This document shows positions 34,355 through 36,838 of a stretch of DNA of 36,838 bases, in pieces. The DNA comes from CAYTLW01 sp964438735. GTDB taxonomy: Bacteria > Myxococcota_A > UBA9042. Each line of letters starts with the position of its first letter. Position 1 is the stretch's first letter. The stretch is taken from positions 1 to 36,838 of the forward strand of contig CAYTLW010000075.1 in the NCBI GenBank assembly GCA_964438735.1, in the 5' to 3' direction. Under the pieces are notes generated by a model. It worked only from the letters and a program-made list of their open reading frames with translations, made no database searches and was not told the origin of the DNA. Both the position numbers and the translations under genes were made by a program.

Positions 34355-36787
34355 ATGCAAAGGCCTCGCCGCACACCACCGCGTCTCGTGCCACCGAGCG
34401 TGCCCCGAGCATTGGCGCTGTGGCTCCGAGCCTGTGTCACAGGCGCGATATTGGCCGGCTGTTCGCAGCAGGTCGACGAGGGCAAGTCTGCATCACCACC
34501 CACCGTCGAGCGCCGGGTCGTGAGCTCGGCCACCGCGCCGCCGGTGGCCATGGACTTCCTGTGGGTCATCGACCATTCGGCCTCGTCGGGCCGCGCCCAG
34601 ACGCAACTCGAAGAGGCCGCGCCCGCCCTGATGGCGCGCCTGGCCACGCTCGATAGCGGCAGGATCGACGCCCAGGCGGCTGTGGTCAGCATCCAGCAGG
34701 CGCCGGATAAACAAGTCGAGCGCGTGATCGGTCGCTTTCGGCACGCCGCGGGCACGGCCTATCCGCCCAGCCTGTTCGAGTCCGTTCGAACGCCTTGCTT
34801 GAACCACGCTCAATGCGCGGCGCCGACTTCCTACAGCTTCCAGTCCCCCAGCGACAGCAGCCTTTGCAGCGAGCCAGCACCCGCGCAGCCGGCCTTGCAG
34901 CAAGCTGGCAAATGGAAGTGCCAGGGGCCGAAGACTGAGAACGGCAAGATCAAATCCAGCGCGGTCAGCAACTACAACTGCTCCATCAACACCCGCTGTT
35001 CGGCTACGTGCACCAAGGGGCCCGAGGGCGACGCGTTCTGCAAGGACCTGTTCGGGGCGGGTCGAACATGCGAGGTGGCCGGCGGAGGCGCCGGCGTGGG
35101 CGGTTGCATCCGGCAGCCAGCCACCCAGAACTGCCCCAAGAGCGTCGACCTGCCCGCTGTACTCGGCCAGGGTCAGTTCGACAGCCTGCATTGCCTGACG
35201 ACCATGGGCGTGTCCTTCACCCAGGAGAGCCACTTCGAGGGCGCATTCCGCTCCGCGTGGCTGGCGCTGGATCCGGCCGGCCCCAACTGCAGCTACCCCG
35301 CCTGCGTGGACTCCTTGCGCAGCTGCTGCACCAAGAACGAGAAGTGGTGTACGGAGACCAAGCCGGAGGTCGTCAAGCAGAACATCGCCCGTTGCGAAAA
35401 AGAGAAGGTCGAACTTTGCGAATTTCTGACGCCCTACGGTCGCTGCAAGCGCACCATCCCATCCTGCTGTCAGGGGCCCCATGACCTGGCGTGTCTGAGC
35501 CACAAGGACAAGGCCGCGTGTGAGGCGGAGGTGAGCAACAAGTGCGGCAAGCGAACGGGGGCGAGCGAGCAGGTGCCACAGGCGTGCCAGAATACGCGTC
35601 TGCTGCGGCCGGATGGCTACCTGGTCTTGATCTTCGTCAGCGACAACGACGAATGCTCCATGCGCATGCAGGTCGCCGACCCCAAGGGCTCGGGCGCCAT
35701 CAACCTGCATCCCCACGACAAGCGCTACATGACCAAGGAGATCTGGGAGAAGTGCCAGGTCCACAATGACGTGGAACTCGGCAATCGCGAGCTGCTCGAA
35801 GCGCGTTGTGAGTTCAAGCGGGATAAAGTCGCCGGCATGGGCCAGACGCTGTACTGCCCGGTGGACTGTCGGCCAGGCTCGACCGCCACGACCGCCGAGG
35901 GAAAGGCCAAGTGCGCCAACGGCTGCAAGTCAGACTCCGCCGAACGCACCGACTGCCTGGCGAAAGCCGCTGCTCGAATCTCGGCGTTGGAAGCCGAGTA
36001 TCGTCAATTCCACGCCTACCGCAGCGCCAAGGAGCATCTGGCTGGCTGGCAATTCGCCGCGGTCTCCGACTACGCCAAACGCTTCAAGTCGCTCAAGAAG
36101 CGGCCCGGCCAGGTCATGGTCGTGGCCTTCGGCGGGGACTCGCGTCACGGCGAGCACAACGACTCAAAACTCGCCGAGCTCGAGGCCGCCGGCAAGCCGC
36201 TCTACACCAAATCCCAACAGGCCCAGCGCCACCGCGACCGCGTCGCCTACCTGTATTCCGAGCTCTTCGACGCAGGCCCAGGGGAGGCACCAAGCATCTG
36301 CCTGGGCACGATCTCCCCCGGGCGTTGGAGCGGGCGCCTGATCAAGATGGCCAAGGCATTCGGCGACAAGGGCATCGTGCGCAACTACTGCCGCGACCAA
36401 CCGTGGAAGCAGGTCATGCCCGGCATCGCCGACCGGCTCTACTCCCAGGCAGCCGACCTCTGCCTGCCCGCCCCGCCCACCCCCGAGGGCGAGATCATCG
36501 TCAAGCGCGCCGCAGGCAAGAAGACCGAAACCCTGACCCCAGCTCCCTGCGCCTCCGGTGGCAGCAAGATGAATTACTGCATCCGCGACGCCCCCCACTG
36601 CGGAGGCCCCGAAGAGACGCAACCGCCAAACAGCCCCGGCTGCAAAACCAACAAAGACTGCGCCAAAAACACCTGGTGCATGGACGGCAACTGCAAGGTC
36701 TGGCGCGGCGCCCTCCACGTCATCGGCGGCCGGGTTCCCGACGAGACCATCGAAGTGAGCTACGACGCGGTCATCTGGCCCGGCTAA
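34355..36787 (+). CDS. VWA-type Cys-rich lipoprotein, long paralogue
   Basis: Encodes 810 residues. The signal peptide ends in a good lipobox, ILAGC36. The VWA-like domain begins at MDFLWVIDHSASSG with DxSxS (D73, S75, S77). It continues through VVSIQQAPDK and the segment LTTMGVSFTQESHFEGAFRS, which matches the usual second part of the fold in secreted VWA proteins of this group, to LVLIFVSDNDECSMR. A Cys-rich insert (ACVDSLRSCCTKNEKWC, CEFLTPYGRCKRTIPSCCQG) interrupts it. The C-terminal 115 residues add further Cys motifs (CKTNKDCAKNTWCMDGNCKV). VWA domains bind metal and protein ligands, so a surface adhesion or sensing role is possible but unproven. It is divergent from its shorter paralogue. 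The stop is 3 bases before the terminal poly-G run. Confidence 0.88.
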   Translation: MQRPRRTPPRLVPPSVPRALALWLRACVTGAILAGCSQQVDEGKSASPPTVERRVVSSATAPPVAMDFLWVIDHSASSGRAQTQLEEAAPALMARLATLDSGRIDAQAAVVSIQQAPDKQVERVIGRFRHAAGTAYPPSLFESVRTPCLNHAQCAAPTSYSFQSPSDSSLCSEPAPAQPALQQAGKWKCQGPKTENGKIKSSAVSNYNCSINTRCSATCTKGPEGDAFCKDLFGAGRTCEVAGGGAGVGGCIRQPATQNCPKSVDLPAVLGQGQFDSLHCLTTMGVSFTQESHFEGAFRSAWLALDPAGPNCSYPACVDSLRSCCTKNEKWCTETKPEVVKQNIARCEKEKVELCEFLTPYGRCKRTIPSCCQGPHDLACLSHKDKAACEAEVSNKCGKRTGASEQVPQACQNTRLLRPDGYLVLIFVSDNDECSMRMQVADPKGSGAINLHPHDKRYMTKEIWEKCQVHNDVELGNRELLEARCEFKRDKVAGMGQTLYCPVDCRPGSTATTAEGKAKCANGCKSDSAERTDCLAKAAARISALEAEYRQFHAYRSAKEHLAGWQFAAVSDYAKRFKSLKKRPGQVMVVAFGGDSRHGEHNDSKLAELEAAGKPLYTKSQQAQRHRDRVAYLYSELFDAGPGEAPSICLGTISPGRWSGRLIKMAKAFGDKGIVRNYCRDQPWKQVMPGIADRLYSQAADLCLPAPPTPEGEIIVKRAAGKKTETLTPAPCASGGSKMNYCIRDAPHCGGPEETQPPNSPGCKTNKDCAKNTWCMDGNCKVWRGALHVIGGRVPDETIEVSYDAVIWPG

Positions 36788-36790
36788 TCT

Positions 36791-36838
<48 letters not shown>

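Overview
The window is about 36.8 kb of GC-rich DNA, densely packed with genes. It most likely comes from a member of the Myxococcota or a related former deltaproteobacterial lineage. That rests on gene content, not on a marker gene: secreted lipoproteins with Cys-rich CDD-type repeats, lipoproteins with a von Willebrand factor A (VWA) fold, a protein with an AgmX/PglI-type tail, the remnant of a large Ser/Thr kinase, a multi-GAF hybrid histidine kinase, and a prkA-yeaH-spoVR operon. No rRNA, tRNA or CRISPR array was seen. The window ends in 48 consecutive G, which looks like an artefact at a contig edge. Two genes carry clear single-base frameshifts and a third has a damaged 5' end, so indel errors in a draft assembly, or real gene decay, must be kept in mind. 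The first 79 bases hold no gene I can support.

Layout. 0-5 kb: two secreted proteins on the plus strand (a Cys-repeat lipoprotein and a beta-propeller-like lipoprotein), facing a frameshifted surface protein with an ASH/Ig-like fold on the minus strand. 5.1-7 kb: a class II Fic protein translationally coupled to a methyltransferase. 7-14 kb: a long minus-strand block that reads prkA, yeaH, spoVR, an unknown 156-aa protein coupled to spoVR by an ATGA overlap, a 54-aa single-span membrane protein, an MBL-fold hydrolase and an outer-membrane-like protein. A near-consensus sigma-54 promoter (-24/-12) sits about 60 bases upstream of prkA. 14.3-18.5 kb: a GAF/HD-GYP protein and the preT-preA pair for reductive pyrimidine catabolism. 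18.7-21.3 kb: a multispan membrane protein and a HEAT-repeat lipoprotein. 21.5-23.1 kb: two different methyltransferases in tandem.

23.1-27.3 kb: a divergent pair made of a DUF4139 lipoprotein with an OmpA-like insertion and an AgmX/PglI-tail protein. 27.4-29.4 kb: a kinase-tail remnant, two strong inverted repeats, an unknown protein with a broken 5' end, and sfsA. 29.6-32.2 kb: a three-GAF hybrid histidine kinase split by one extra base. 32.3-32.5 kb: an IS3-type OrfA fragment. 32.5-36.8 kb: two divergent paralogous VWA-type lipoproteins, one of which has lost the middle of its VWA domain.

The best candidate for an under-described system is the prkA block. The PrkA/YeaH/SpoVR core is widespread and linked to starvation and stress. 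Here it has its own sigma-54 promoter and carries two extra small genes of unknown function, one of them a tiny membrane protein. The paired VWA lipoproteins are the second point of interest.
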